A stretch of DNA of 64,000 nucleotides from an uncultured Sphingomonas sp. (GTDB taxonomy: Bacteria; Pseudomonadota; Alphaproteobacteria; Sphingomonadales; Sphingomonadaceae), in contig NZ_CAKZHV010000003.1 of the NCBI RefSeq assembly GCF_936927845.1, forward strand, positions 1-64,000. Direction: 5' to 3'. This document shows, one piece after another, positions 45,147 to 53,219 of this stretch. The position numbers and the translations under genes were made by a program. Below the pieces are notes generated by a model, which worked only from the letters and a program-made list of their open reading frames with translations, was not told the DNA's origin and made no database searches. Every line of letters starts with the position of its first letter. Position 1 is the first letter of the stretch.

Positions 45147-46610
45147 ATGACGGTACGCGTGGACATGGGGCTCGACGAGCGCGGCTCGCCGGTCGCGATG
45201 GACCTTGAGGAATTGCTGGCGACCCGCCTGCTCGTGCAGGGTAATTCGGGGTCGGGGAAATCGCACCTGCTGCGTCGCCTGCTCGAACGATCGGCGGGTC
45301 AGGTGCAGCAGGTGGTGATCGATCCCGAGGGCGATTTCGTCACGCTGTCGGGTGCCTACGGCCATGTCGCGATCGAGGCGGCGGATTATTCGGTGCCCGA
45401 GATCGAGCGGTTCGCGGGCAGACTGCGCGCGCATCGCACCTCGGTGGTGCTGAGCCTGGAGGGGCTGGAGGCCGAGGGGCAGATGCGCTGCGCCGCTGCC
45501 TTCCTGTCGGCATTGTTCGATGCGCCGCGCGAGCATTGGTATCCCGCGCTCGTGGTGGTCGACGAGGCGCAATTGTTCGCGCCGACCACCGGCGGCGAGG
45601 TTGCGGAGGACGTGCGCCGCGCGTCGCTGTCGGCGATGACCAATCTGATGTGCCGCGGGCGGAAGCGCGGGCTCGCCGGCGTGATTGCCACGCAGCGGCT
45701 GGCGAAGCTCGCGAAGAACGTCGCGGCGGAGGCGTCCAACTTCCTGATGGGGCGCACCTTTCTCGACATCGACATGGCGCGCGCGGCCGACCTGCTCGGC
45801 ATGGAGCGGCGGCAGGCGGAGGCGATCCGCGACCTGCCGCGCGGGACCTTCATGGCGCTCGGCCCCGCGGTGTCGCGCCGCCCGGTCAGCGTGCGCATCG
45901 GCGAGGTCGAGACCTCCGCGCGATCCTCCAGCCCCAAATTGGTGCCGCTGCCGAGCGCCAAGCCGCTCGAACTCGCCGACCTGATCGTCGAACCGGTGGT
46001 GGACGCGCCAGAGCTGCCGATGGCGCACGTGCCGCGCCCGCGCCGCGTCCCCGCAACCGAAGTCGCCGCCGACCTGTCGCGCAGCCCCGCCGCCAGCGTC
46101 GCGGCGACCGCTGTGCCCGAGCGCAGCGAGGACGAGGTGGAAGCGATCTATGCCGAGGCGCTGCGCGGTGTCGTGTCCGACCCCGAGGCGTTCGGGCGGC
46201 CGGCGTCGGTGCTGTTCCAGGATTTTCAGGTCCGCTGCCGCATGGCGGGATTGCCGCGCCCCGCGATGGACCTGACCGCGTTCACCCGCCGGCTGAGCTG
46301 CGCGCGCGCGGGCATTTTCGACGTCGGCGCGGAGGAATGGGCCGACGCGCTGCGCCTGGCGGACACGCTCCCTGAGGACATGATGGGCGCGTTCCTGCTG
46401 GTTGCGCGCGCCGCGCGTGAGGGACGGCCGTGCCCGTCGGACGAGGAACTGGCGCACACCTACGGCACCAGCTCGCTCGGTCGCGTGCGGCGGTTGATCG
46501 GTTACATCGAGAACCGCGAACTGTTCGTCAGCCGCGTCGATCTCTCGGGCAAGCGCTCGATCACCATCCCGCATCTGGGCTGGACCACGGCGGCGGCGGA
46601 GGCGGCGTGA
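45147..46610 (+). CDS. HerA/DUF87-type ATPase
   Basis: 487 residues from the ATG at 45147. P-loop ATPase of the FtsK/HerA class: Walker A GNSGSGKS (32-39), Walker B LVVVDEAQLF and a downstream Gln in GVIATQRLAK as the sensor. The DUF87 central domain is typical of HerA-like DNA translocases, but the C-terminal 200 residues are a variable helical region with a probable winged helix at the end. No nuclease gene such as NurA is adjacent. Probably a cytoplasmic DNA-processing ATPase; role not established. Confidence 0.85.
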   Translation: MTVRVDMGLDERGSPVAMDLEELLATRLLVQGNSGSGKSHLLRRLLERSAGQVQQVVIDPEGDFVTLSGAYGHVAIEAADYSVPEIERFAGRLRAHRTSVVLSLEGLEAEGQMRCAAAFLSALFDAPREHWYPALVVVDEAQLFAPTTGGEVAEDVRRASLSAMTNLMCRGRKRGLAGVIATQRLAKLAKNVAAEASNFLMGRTFLDIDMARAADLLGMERRQAEAIRDLPRGTFMALGPAVSRRPVSVRIGEVETSARSSSPKLVPLPSAKPLELADLIVEPVVDAPELPMAHVPRPRRVPATEVAADLSRSPAASVAATAVPERSEDEVEAIYAEALRGVVSDPEAFGRPASVLFQDFQVRCRMAGLPRPAMDLTAFTRRLSCARAGIFDVGAEEWADALRLADTLPEDMMGAFLLVARAAREGRPCPSDEELAHTYGTSSLGRVRRLIGYIENRELFVSRVDLSGKRSITIPHLGWTTAAAEAA

Positions 46611-46628
46611 GCGTGTAATCGCCCAATT

Positions 46629-46714
46629 CGTCACCCCGGACTTGATCCGGGGTCCCGCTTCTTCTCCGACCGATGCGGCAGGCAGCGGGATCCCGGCTCA
46701 AGGCCGAGATGACG
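46629..46714. repeat. Dispersed intergenic repeat, inverted pair (copy D)
   Basis: Forward copy at about 46629-46664 and reverse copy at about 46682-46714. It lies between the convergent HerA-like ATPase and gapR genes. Same family as at 8459. Confidence 0.75.
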
Positions 46715-46765
46715 GCGGTAGTGCAATCTGTCGGGCCGGTCAGATGATCGACCGACCGCACCGGA

Positions 46766-47032
46766 TCAGATCATGCCGAGCGCCTGCATGTACACTTCGA
46801 GGATCGCTTCCTCTTCCTGGTATTCCTCGCGCTTCTTCTTGCGGATCGACATGATCTTGCGGATCGCCTTGGGATCGTAGCCGCGGCTCTTCGCCTCCGA
46901 CATCACGTCCTTGATGTCGTCCTGGATGCCCTTCTTCTCTTCTTCCAGCCGCTCGGCGCGCTCGATCAGCAACCGCAGCTCGTCTGCTGCGACGTGACCG
47001 CCGCCCATGCCCTCGCCCCGCTCTTCAGCCAT
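46766..47032 (-). CDS. GapR-like nucleoid protein (DUF2312)
   Basis: 88 residues from the ATG at 47032. ELRLLIERAERLEEEKKGIQ and KAIRKIMSIRKK... LEVYMQALGMI match DUF2312, the family of Caulobacter GapR, which binds overtwisted AT-rich DNA ahead of replication and transcription. All-helical and charged. Open frame extends to 47149, but the homologous start is at MAEERGEG. Monocistronic. Confidence 0.9.
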   Translation of the reverse strand: MAEERGEGMGGGHVAADELRLLIERAERLEEEKKGIQDDIKDVMSEAKSRGYDPKAIRKIMSIRKKKREEYQEEEAILEVYMQALGMI

Positions 47033-47156
47033 GTGTTCGTTTCCTTGAAAGAATAGGCCGCGCGCCCTGCCGCGCGGGTGCGCAGCGGGGTTCGGCCGGT
47101 TAACCCTGATGGGTGTGGGCGCGGCGTCTAAGCGACCGGGCGCGCCCACTCAAGCG

Positions 47157-48524
47157 TTAGTCGATGACCGGTTTGGCGATGATCCCGCGGTGCATCACGA
47201 AGTCGACGTGCTCGAGCCGGCGGACATCCTCCAGCGGCGAGCCCGTCACCGCGATCACGTCGGCTCGGCTCCCGGGTGTCAGCGTGCCGATATCGTCGCG
47301 CCCGAGCAGGTCGGCGGCAGCGACCGTCGCGCTGGCGATCGCCTGCGCGGGCGTCATGCCGAGGTCGATCAGATACGCGAACTCGGTCGCGTTGTCGCCG
47401 TGCTTGGAGACGCCCGAATCAGTGCCGAACGCGAACTTGACACCCGCCGCCCAGGCTTTCTTGTGATTGGCGTGCATCGCCGCCGCGGCCGCCTCCGCCT
47501 TGGGGATCGTCGCCGGCGGCAGCGCGCCCGCGCGTGCCTGCGCGAGCGCGGCGACCGGCGCGATCTCGGTCGGCACCAGATACGCGCCCTTGGCCTTGAA
47601 CAGCCGGATCGTCTCGTCGTCGAGGTAGCTCGCGTGCTCGATCGAATCGCAGCCCGCCTCCAGCGCGGCCTTGGTCCCCTCCGCCGCGTGGCTGTGCGCG
47701 GTCGCCTTGCGTCCCAATGCGTGCGCGGTCTCGACGATCGCGCGCATCTCTTCGGGCGTCATCGCGCGCCCGAGGCCACCCGACACGTTCGACAGCACGC
47801 CGCCGGTCGCCGCGAACTTGATCACCTGCGCGCCCAAGCCGACCTGCTTTCTGACCGCGCGGCGGCAATCGTCGGGGCCGTCGCAGACGTTGATCTGGTG
47901 CGCGTGCACCGCGTCGGCGAAGCTCTCGCCCAGACCGTTGGTCCCGTCGCCGTGCCCGCCCGTCACCGAGATCATCGTGCCGGCGTTGACGATCGTCGGC
48001 CCCTCCACGTCGCCCCTCTCCACCGCCTCGCGCAGCGCGCGAAGCCCGCGCGGATTGCCGCCGAGATCACGCACGGTGGTGAAGCCCGCCTCCAGCGTTT
48101 TCCGCGCGTTGACCACCGCGACCATCATGTCGTCGGCCTGGTCCTGCGTCGCCTCAGCAAGCCGCGCGCGCATCGGGTCGCCGCCGATCCCCCATAGGTG
48201 AACGTGCATGTCGGTGAGCCCGGGCAGCACGAAGCGGCGCGACAGGTCGATCAGCTTGGCGCCCGCGGGCGGCGCGACGAAGCCGTCGCGCACCTCGACA
48301 ACACGGCCGTCGCGCACGACGATCGTGCTGTTCCCGCGTGGGCGCTGACCGGGCCGGTCGAGCAACTGCCCGGCGTGGATGTAGGTGACGACGGGTGCGG
48401 GAGTGGCCGTGGGCGGCGTGGCGGGTGCCGCGGGTGCCGCGGGTGCCGCGGGTGCCGCAGGTGCTTGCGCCAGCGCGGGGCATGCGAGAACCAGCGCCAG
48501 CGCGCTACCGACGAACTTCAACAA
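47157..48524 (-). CDS. Exported metal-dependent amidohydrolase
   Basis: 455 residues from TTG (48524; a second TTG follows), with GGAGAAGG upstream. Signal peptide LALVLACPALAQA, then an Ala/Pro repeat encoded by a 9-bp tandem repeat (48423-48464). The amidohydrolase barrel carries DMHVHLWG, a lysine in QVIKFAATGG, AHSHAAEG, SIEHASYL and FGTDSG, the usual metal ligands of imidazolonepropionase- or prolidase-like enzymes. Probably periplasmic; substrate unknown. Confidence 0.88.
   Translation of the reverse strand: MLKFVGSALALVLACPALAQAPAAPAAPAAPAAPATPPTATPAPVVTYIHAGQLLDRPGQRPRGNSTIVVRDGRVVEVRDGFVAPPAGAKLIDLSRRFVLPGLTDMHVHLWGIGGDPMRARLAEATQDQADDMMVAVVNARKTLEAGFTTVRDLGGNPRGLRALREAVERGDVEGPTIVNAGTMISVTGGHGDGTNGLGESFADAVHAHQINVCDGPDDCRRAVRKQVGLGAQVIKFAATGGVLSNVSGGLGRAMTPEEMRAIVETAHALGRKATAHSHAAEGTKAALEAGCDSIEHASYLDDETIRLFKAKGAYLVPTEIAPVAALAQARAGALPPATIPKAEAAAAAMHANHKKAWAAGVKFAFGTDSGVSKHGDNATEFAYLIDLGMTPAQAIASATVAAADLLGRDDIGTLTPGSRADVIAVTGSPLEDVRRLEHVDFVMHRGIIAKPVID
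48423..48464. repeat. 9-bp tandem repeat in the amidohydrolase signal region
   Basis: About four and a half copies of GGGTGCCGC in a row, coding (on the minus strand) for a repeated Pro-Ala-Ala tract after the signal peptide. Copy number could vary without a frameshift because the unit is nine bases. Confidence 0.8.
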
Positions 48525-48627
48525 TGGCCTTCTCCCCTTGGTCGCGCGCCTGCCCCGGCGCGCGCGCTGTTGCCGGCAACGTGACCGATGATGCCGGCGC
48601 CGACAAGGGGTCGGGCGCTACGCGGCG

Positions 48628-48918
48628 TCAGGCGTTCTTCTTCACGCTCTCCGCCATCCGCTCCAGTTGCTCGGGGGTGGCATCCGACTGATGGTTCGCC
48701 TTCCACTCGGCGTAGGGCATGCCGTAGATCGTCTCGCGCGCGTCGTCCTTGCTCATCCCCGACGCTTCCTGCGTCCAGTCGGACAGGCAGTTGCGGCAGA
48801 ACCCGGCGAGCCCCATCAGGTCGACGTTCTGTGCGTCGCGGCGATGGCGCAGGTGGCGCACCAGCCGGCGGAAAGCAGCGGCGGCGGCCGCGTCGTCAAG
48901 GGTGTCGAGCCGGTCCAT
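48628..48918 (-). CDS. DUF1244 family protein
   Basis: 96 residues. AFRRLVRHLRHRRDAQNVDLM and GLAGFCRNCLSDW with two Cys, then GMPYAEWKANHQ, match the short DUF1244 family of alpha- and betaproteobacteria. Function unknown; likely cytoplasmic. ATG start. It stands alone between the amidohydrolase and the divergent pyruvate kinase gene. Confidence 0.88.
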   Translation of the reverse strand: MDRLDTLDDAAAAAAFRRLVRHLRHRRDAQNVDLMGLAGFCRNCLSDWTQEASGMSKDDARETIYGMPYAEWKANHQSDATPEQLERMAESVKKNA

Positions 48919-49010
48919 GTGTCACTCCGTTGACGCGGTTGCGCGTCTAGTAGGTTGATCAGCCGCGGTTAGCGGCTAAGGCACGCACGCGCAAAGCAGG
49001 AAGCCTCCCC

Positions 49011-50483
49011 ATGACCCACTCCTTCGCCCCCCGCTCGCGGAAGGTCCGCGTCCTCGCGACCCTCGGCCCGGCGAGCAACACGCCCGAGATGATCGCGAAG
49101 CTGTTCCAGGCCGGTGCCGACGCGTTCCGCATCAACATGAGCCACGGCGACCAGGCGTCGAAGGTCGACGTGATCAAGGCGATCCGCGCGCTGGAGCAGG
49201 AGTTCGACCGCCCGTCGACCATCCTCGCCGACCTGCAGGGGCCGAAGCTGCGCGTCGGGCGCTTCGCGGATGGCCGCGTCGTGCTGGAAACGGGCAGCAC
49301 CTTCGTGCTCGACCACGACGCGACACCGGGCGACGCCGGCCGCGTGCAATTGCCGCACCCCGAGATCTTCGCCGCGATGGAGGCGGGTGCGCGGCTGCTG
49401 CTCGACGATGGCAAGCTGGTGCTGCGCGTGGTGGAATGCGACGCCGACCGGCTCGTCACGCAGGTCGAGGTCGGCGGCCCCCTCAGCAACAACAAGGGGC
49501 TGAATGTTCCCGACGTGGTGGTGCCGATGGCAGCGCTGACCGCGAAGGATCGCAGCGACCTCGCCTTCGCGATCGACCAGGGGGTCGACTGGATCGCGCT
49601 GTCGTTCGTCCAGCGCCCCGAGGATCTGTGGGAAGCGCGCAAGCTGATCGAGGGCAAGGCGGCACTCCTCGCCAAGATCGAGAAGCCCGCCGCGATCGAG
49701 CGGCTGGAGGAGATCGTCGAAGCGTGCGACGGCGTGATGGTCGCGCGCGGCGACCTGGGCGTCGAGCTGCCGCCGCAGTCGGTCCCGCCGTTGCAGAAGC
49801 GCATCGTCGAGACCTCGCGCCGGTTGGGCCGCCCGGTGGTGGTCGCGACGCAGATGCTCGAATCGATGATCGTCAGCCCGTCGCCCACCCGCGCCGAGGT
49901 GTCGGACGTCGCCACCGCGATCTACGACGGCGCCGACGCAATCATGCTGTCGGCCGAGAGCGCGGCGGGCCAGTGGCCGGTCGAATCGGTGTCGATGATG
50001 AACGCGATCGGCGACGCGGTGGAGCGCGATCCGATGCACGGCGATCGCATCCACTTCACGGTGACGCGCCCCGATCCCACCACCGCCGACGCGCTGGCGG
50101 AAGCGGCCAAGAACATCGCCGAGACGGTGTCAGCCTCCGCGATCATCTGCTTCACGACCTCGGGCTCCACCGCGCGGCGGATCGCGCGCGAGCGGCCGGG
50201 CGTGCCGATCCTGGTGCTGACCCCGCAGCTGGAGACCGCGCGTCGTCTGGGGCTGTTGTGGGGCACGCACAACGTCCACACACGCGACGTCGCCTCGTTC
50301 GAGGAAATGGTCGCCAAGGCCAAGCGCATCGCGCTGCGCCAGGGCGTCGCCAAGGCGGGCGACAGCGTGATCGTGATGGCGGGCGTGCCCTTCCGCACGC
50401 CGGGTTCGACCAACGTGCTCCACGTCGTGCGGATCACCGGCGACGAGTTGAAGAACTACGAGGCGGAGAAGGCGGCGCGGTAA
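49011..50483 (+). CDS. pyk: Pyruvate kinase
   Basis: 490 residues. It converts phosphoenolpyruvate and ADP to pyruvate and ATP. Visible motifs: VRVLATLGPAS at the N-terminus, FRINMSHG, ADLQGPKLRVG, the active-site LAKIEKPAAI with catalytic Lys, MVARGDLGVELP and ATQMLESM. The C-terminal allosteric domain ends DELKNYEAEK. ATG start. Cytoplasmic; last step of glycolysis or the Entner-Doudoroff route, the latter being typical of sphingomonads. Confidence 0.97.
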   Translation: MTHSFAPRSRKVRVLATLGPASNTPEMIAKLFQAGADAFRINMSHGDQASKVDVIKAIRALEQEFDRPSTILADLQGPKLRVGRFADGRVVLETGSTFVLDHDATPGDAGRVQLPHPEIFAAMEAGARLLLDDGKLVLRVVECDADRLVTQVEVGGPLSNNKGLNVPDVVVPMAALTAKDRSDLAFAIDQGVDWIALSFVQRPEDLWEARKLIEGKAALLAKIEKPAAIERLEEIVEACDGVMVARGDLGVELPPQSVPPLQKRIVETSRRLGRPVVVATQMLESMIVSPSPTRAEVSDVATAIYDGADAIMLSAESAAGQWPVESVSMMNAIGDAVERDPMHGDRIHFTVTRPDPTTADALAEAAKNIAETVSASAIICFTTSGSTARRIARERPGVPILVLTPQLETARRLGLLWGTHNVHTRDVASFEEMVAKAKRIALRQGVAKAGDSVIVMAGVPFRTPGSTNVLHVVRITGDELKNYEAEKAAR

Positions 50484-50500
50484 GGCTCGTCTTCTTCCCT

Positions 50501-50592
50501 CCCTGAAAGGGAAGGGTCGGGGGTGGGTAGGCCCGCCACGAAGCGTCGCCGCCGCCGATCCACTCTCAACCCCTCCCTTTCAGGGAAGGGAG
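50501..50592. repeat. Inverted pair of GAAAGGGA palindromes
   Basis: A left copy CTCCCTGAAAGGGAAGGG at about 50499-50517 and a near reverse complement at about 50570-50592, each itself palindromic, with a G-rich region between. Related to the element at 5067. It lies between the convergent pyk and queE genes and probably ends both transcripts. Confidence 0.65.
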
Positions 50593-50629
50593 TGTGGAAC
50601 ACCCGACAGAGCGACAATCGCCTAAGAGG

Positions 50630-51262
50630 TCAGCGCAGCCCCAGCGCCTTGTGCGTCTGGAGCGACAAGCGCCAGCGCGGGCGCTCCATCACCAGCGCAA
50701 TCGCCGCGTCGACGTTCGCTGCCCCACGCGCATCGTCCATCGGTTGCAGCAGCAGGTGGCGGAAGTCCCAGCCCTCCATGGCTTCGACGTCGCTGCCCGG
50801 TTGCGGCCAGACGAGCTTCAACTCGTCGCCCGAGCGTTGCACCGTCTCGCTGCCCGCCTTCGGGCTGATACACACCCAGTCGATGCCGGAGTGAACGGGA
50901 AGCGTCCCGTTGCTCTCGATCGCGATCTCGAACCCCGCGGCGTGCAGCGCGTCGACTAGCGCGTCGTCGACCTGCAGCATCGGCTCGCCCCCGGTGAGCA
51001 CGACGAATCGGCGCTCCGTGTCCGGGCCCCAGAAACCTGCAACGGCGGCCACCAGCGCGTCGGCGTCGGCGAACTTGCCCCCGCCCGCCCCATCGGTGCC
51101 GACGAAATCGGTGTCGCAGAATTGACAGATGGCGCGCGCGCGGTCCTGCTCGCGCCCGGTCCAGAGATTGCACCCGGCGAAGCGCACGAACACCGCGCGC
51201 CGCCCGGCCTGCACGCCCTCGCCCTGGAGCGTCAGGAACATCTCTTTGACGGAATAGGTCAT
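50630..51262 (-). CDS. queE: 7-carboxy-7-deazaguanine synthase
   Basis: 210 residues of the radical SAM superfamily. The cluster motif here is CX14CX2C (CNLW... CQFC), the long form found in part of the QueE family instead of the compact CX3CX2C. FLTLQGEGVQAGRRAVFVRFAGC begins the protein in two blocks and LTGGEP is the SAM-binding GGE. It makes the 7-carboxy-7-deazaguanine precursor of queuosine. It follows queC by 14 bp. queD is not seen in this window. Confidence 0.95.
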   Translation of the reverse strand: MTYSVKEMFLTLQGEGVQAGRRAVFVRFAGCNLWTGREQDRARAICQFCDTDFVGTDGAGGGKFADADALVAAVAGFWGPDTERRFVVLTGGEPMLQVDDALVDALHAAGFEIAIESNGTLPVHSGIDWVCISPKAGSETVQRSGDELKLVWPQPGSDVEAMEGWDFRHLLLQPMDDARGAANVDAAIALVMERPRWRLSLQTHKALGLR

Positions 51263-51275
51263 CGCGCCGTTCGTC

Positions 51276-51977
51276 CTAGGGGGCCGGCGGGGTCACCGCG
51301 TAATCGGTCGGATCGGCGACGCCCGCATCCTCGAACCCCTTGTGGCGCAGCCGGCACGAATCGCACAGACCGCAATGCTGCTCCGCCGGGGTCGGATCGT
51401 AGCACGACCAGCTCAGCCCCATGTCGAGCCCCAATCGCGCGCCCTCGCGCACGATGTCGGCCTTGGTCATGTGTTGCAGCGGCGCGTGGATGCGGAACGG
51501 CTCACCCTCGACTCCCGCCTTGGTGGCGAGTTCCGCCAGCCGCTCGAACCCTTGGATGAACTCGGGCCGGCAATCGGGATAGCCCGAATAGTCGAGCGCG
51601 TTGACGCCGACGAACAGGTCGCGGCCGCCCGCCGCCTCTGCCCAGCCGAGCGCGAGGCTGAGGAAGATAGTGTTGCGCGCCGGCACGTAGGTGATGGGGA
51701 TCGCGCCCTCGTCGACGCCGTCCTTGGGCACCGCGATGCTGCTGTCGGTCAGCGCCGAGCCACCGAACGCCGACAGGTCGAGCGGCAGCACGACGTGGCG
51801 CGTTGCCCCGACCGCGTTCGCGACACGCGCGGCGGCGGCGAGTTCGACGCGGTGGCGCTGGTTATAATCGACCGAGAGCGCGAGGACGGGATAGCCCGCC
51901 TCGCGCGCCAACGCGGCGGAGACCATCGAGTCGAGCCCGCCGGAGACGAGGACGACCGCAGGGGTTTGCTGTGTCAT
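51276..51977 (-). CDS. queC: 7-cyano-7-deazaguanine synthase
   Basis: 233 residues from the ATG at 51977 (MTQQTPAVV). N-type ATP pyrophosphatase: P-loop VSGGLDS (about 11-17), and a C-terminal zinc site C-x8-CGLC-x2-C in SCYDPTPAEQHCGLCDSC. It amidates and dehydrates 7-carboxy-7-deazaguanine to preQ0. It is followed after 13 bp by queE. The upstream region contains the four-hairpin sequence at 52060-52142. Confidence 0.96.
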   Translation of the reverse strand: MTQQTPAVVLVSGGLDSMVSAALAREAGYPVLALSVDYNQRHRVELAAAARVANAVGATRHVVLPLDLSAFGGSALTDSSIAVPKDGVDEGAIPITYVPARNTIFLSLALGWAEAAGGRDLFVGVNALDYSGYPDCRPEFIQGFERLAELATKAGVEGEPFRIHAPLQHMTKADIVREGARLGLDMGLSWSCYDPTPAEQHCGLCDSCRLRHKGFEDAGVADPTDYAVTPPAP

Positions 51978-52059
51978 GATCCGCGCGCCGCTAGGCCGAT
52001 CGGTCGCGATGCGCAACCCTTTGACATGATTGCGCGGCTGTAAACGCCAGACGCCGAAA

Positions 52060-52142
52060 GGGCCGCCCCGTCGGGCGGCCCAGGGGTCGGCTCGCAAGAG
52101 CCGTTTTCTTGGGAGAAAACATACTCGCCAAAAACGAGTATG
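52060..52142 (-). ncRNA. Candidate structured RNA: four abutting hairpins upstream of queC
   Basis: Four perfect stems lie end to end: 52060-52081 (9 bp, CGTC loop), 52088-52103 (6 bp, GCAA loop), 52103-52120 (7 bp, TGGG loop) and 52120-52142 (8 bp, 7-nt loop). The strand is inferred: on the minus strand the last hairpin is a strong GC stem followed by TTTC. It lies between hslO and queC. Could be an sRNA, a leader or stacked terminators. The 52088-52103 stem is followed by TTTTCTT on the plus strand. Confidence 0.45.
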
Positions 52143-52165
52143 ACAGCGGACCTACCCTGATTTCC

Positions 52166-52181
52166 TTACCGCAACCTTAAC
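52166..52181. promoter_or_regulatory. CtrA-like binding site
   Basis: TTAC-N7-TTAAC, one base off the TTAA-N7-TTAAC consensus of the alphaproteobacterial cell-cycle regulator CtrA. It lies next to the four-hairpin region and the end of hslO. Such motifs also arise by chance, so the call is tentative. Confidence 0.4.
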
Positions 52182-52190
52182 GTAAAGCAT

Positions 52191-53141
52191 TCACGCGACG
52201 ACGTCGTCCGCGCGCAGCGGGAACACGGTCGCGCAGAAGGCGCAATCGACCGCGATCACGCCGTCCTCGTCTGCCATCTCCAGCCGGTCGGCGAGCGGGA
52301 ATTTGGCGAGCACCGAGCGGATATGCTCGGGCGTGCAGCGGCAGCCGCGCGAGATGGCGGCGTGGTCGAGCACGCGCACCTCGCTTTCCTCATTGAACAG
52401 GCGCCAGACGAGTGTTTCGAGCGGAAGGCCCGCGTCGGCGAGCTCGTCCGCCCCCATCGTGCTGCCGAGCGCCGCGACATGCTCCCACTCGGGATGGTCG
52501 AGCCGCACGTGCAACCGCTCGCGCCCGAGCTCCCCCTCGGGCAGATGCTGAAGCAGCAGCCCGCCCGCCACCGTGCGCCCGTCCGCGCCCTTCTTCACGC
52601 CGACGCGCAGCAGAGTCGGGATCTGCTCCGACTGAAAGAAATAGCTCTGCGCCGCGTCCGCGATCGTCTCGCCGTCGAGCGGCACAATCCCCTGATAACG
52701 CTCGCCGGTGCTGGCGAGGTCGAAGGTGATCGCGAGATAGCCCTGCCCGAACAGCGCGAACAGGCTCGGCTCCTCGCCCACATCCGCCAGTTTCTCGGCA
52801 TCGAACTGGACGTAACCGCGCAGCTCGCCGCCGCGATAGTCGCACACCATCAGCGTGACGACGCCGTTCTGCGTCTGCGTCTGCATCGTCAATTGCCCGC
52901 TCGGGTCCTTGAGCGTCGAGCCGATCAGCGCGGTCAGCGTCAGCGCCTCGGCGAGCAGGCGCTCGATTACCGGCGGATAAGCGTGCGCGGCGAGGATCGT
53001 GTCGAGCGTGGGTCCCAGCCGCATCACGCGCCCGCGCGCGTGCCGGTCGGGAATAGCGAAACCGAGCGCACGGTCGAGGTCGGCGTTTATCTGGTCGGTC
53101 AAGATCGGCGGCTCCGTCAGCGGATCGACAGCGACCGGCAC
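52191..53141 (-). CDS. hslO: Redox-regulated chaperone Hsp33
   Basis: 316 residues from a GTG. Hsp33 activates as a holdase when its C-terminal zinc site is oxidised. The four Cys are present as CRC (GCRCTPEH) and CAFC near the C-terminus. QTQTQNGVVTLMVCDY and RGYVQFDAEKL are the N-terminal domain. Cytoplasmic. It starts about 80 bp downstream of argF, so argD-argF-hslO forms an operon, as in other alphaproteobacteria. Confidence 0.95.
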   Translation of the reverse strand: MPVAVDPLTEPPILTDQINADLDRALGFAIPDRHARGRVMRLGPTLDTILAAHAYPPVIERLLAEALTLTALIGSTLKDPSGQLTMQTQTQNGVVTLMVCDYRGGELRGYVQFDAEKLADVGEEPSLFALFGQGYLAITFDLASTGERYQGIVPLDGETIADAAQSYFFQSEQIPTLLRVGVKKGADGRTVAGGLLLQHLPEGELGRERLHVRLDHPEWEHVAALGSTMGADELADAGLPLETLVWRLFNEESEVRVLDHAAISRGCRCTPEHIRSVLAKFPLADRLEMADEDGVIAVDCAFCATVFPLRADDVVA

Positions 53142-53219
53142 ACCGCGAGGGCGGCGCGACGAGCCAGCATGTCGTGGAATGCTCCCTATCTGGGAGCCGA
53201 CCCGCCGACGATCAACCGA

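Noticed and set aside
48423..48464. Short direct repeats as a CRISPR
   Set aside because: The repeats are contiguous 9-mers without spacers and lie in a coding region.
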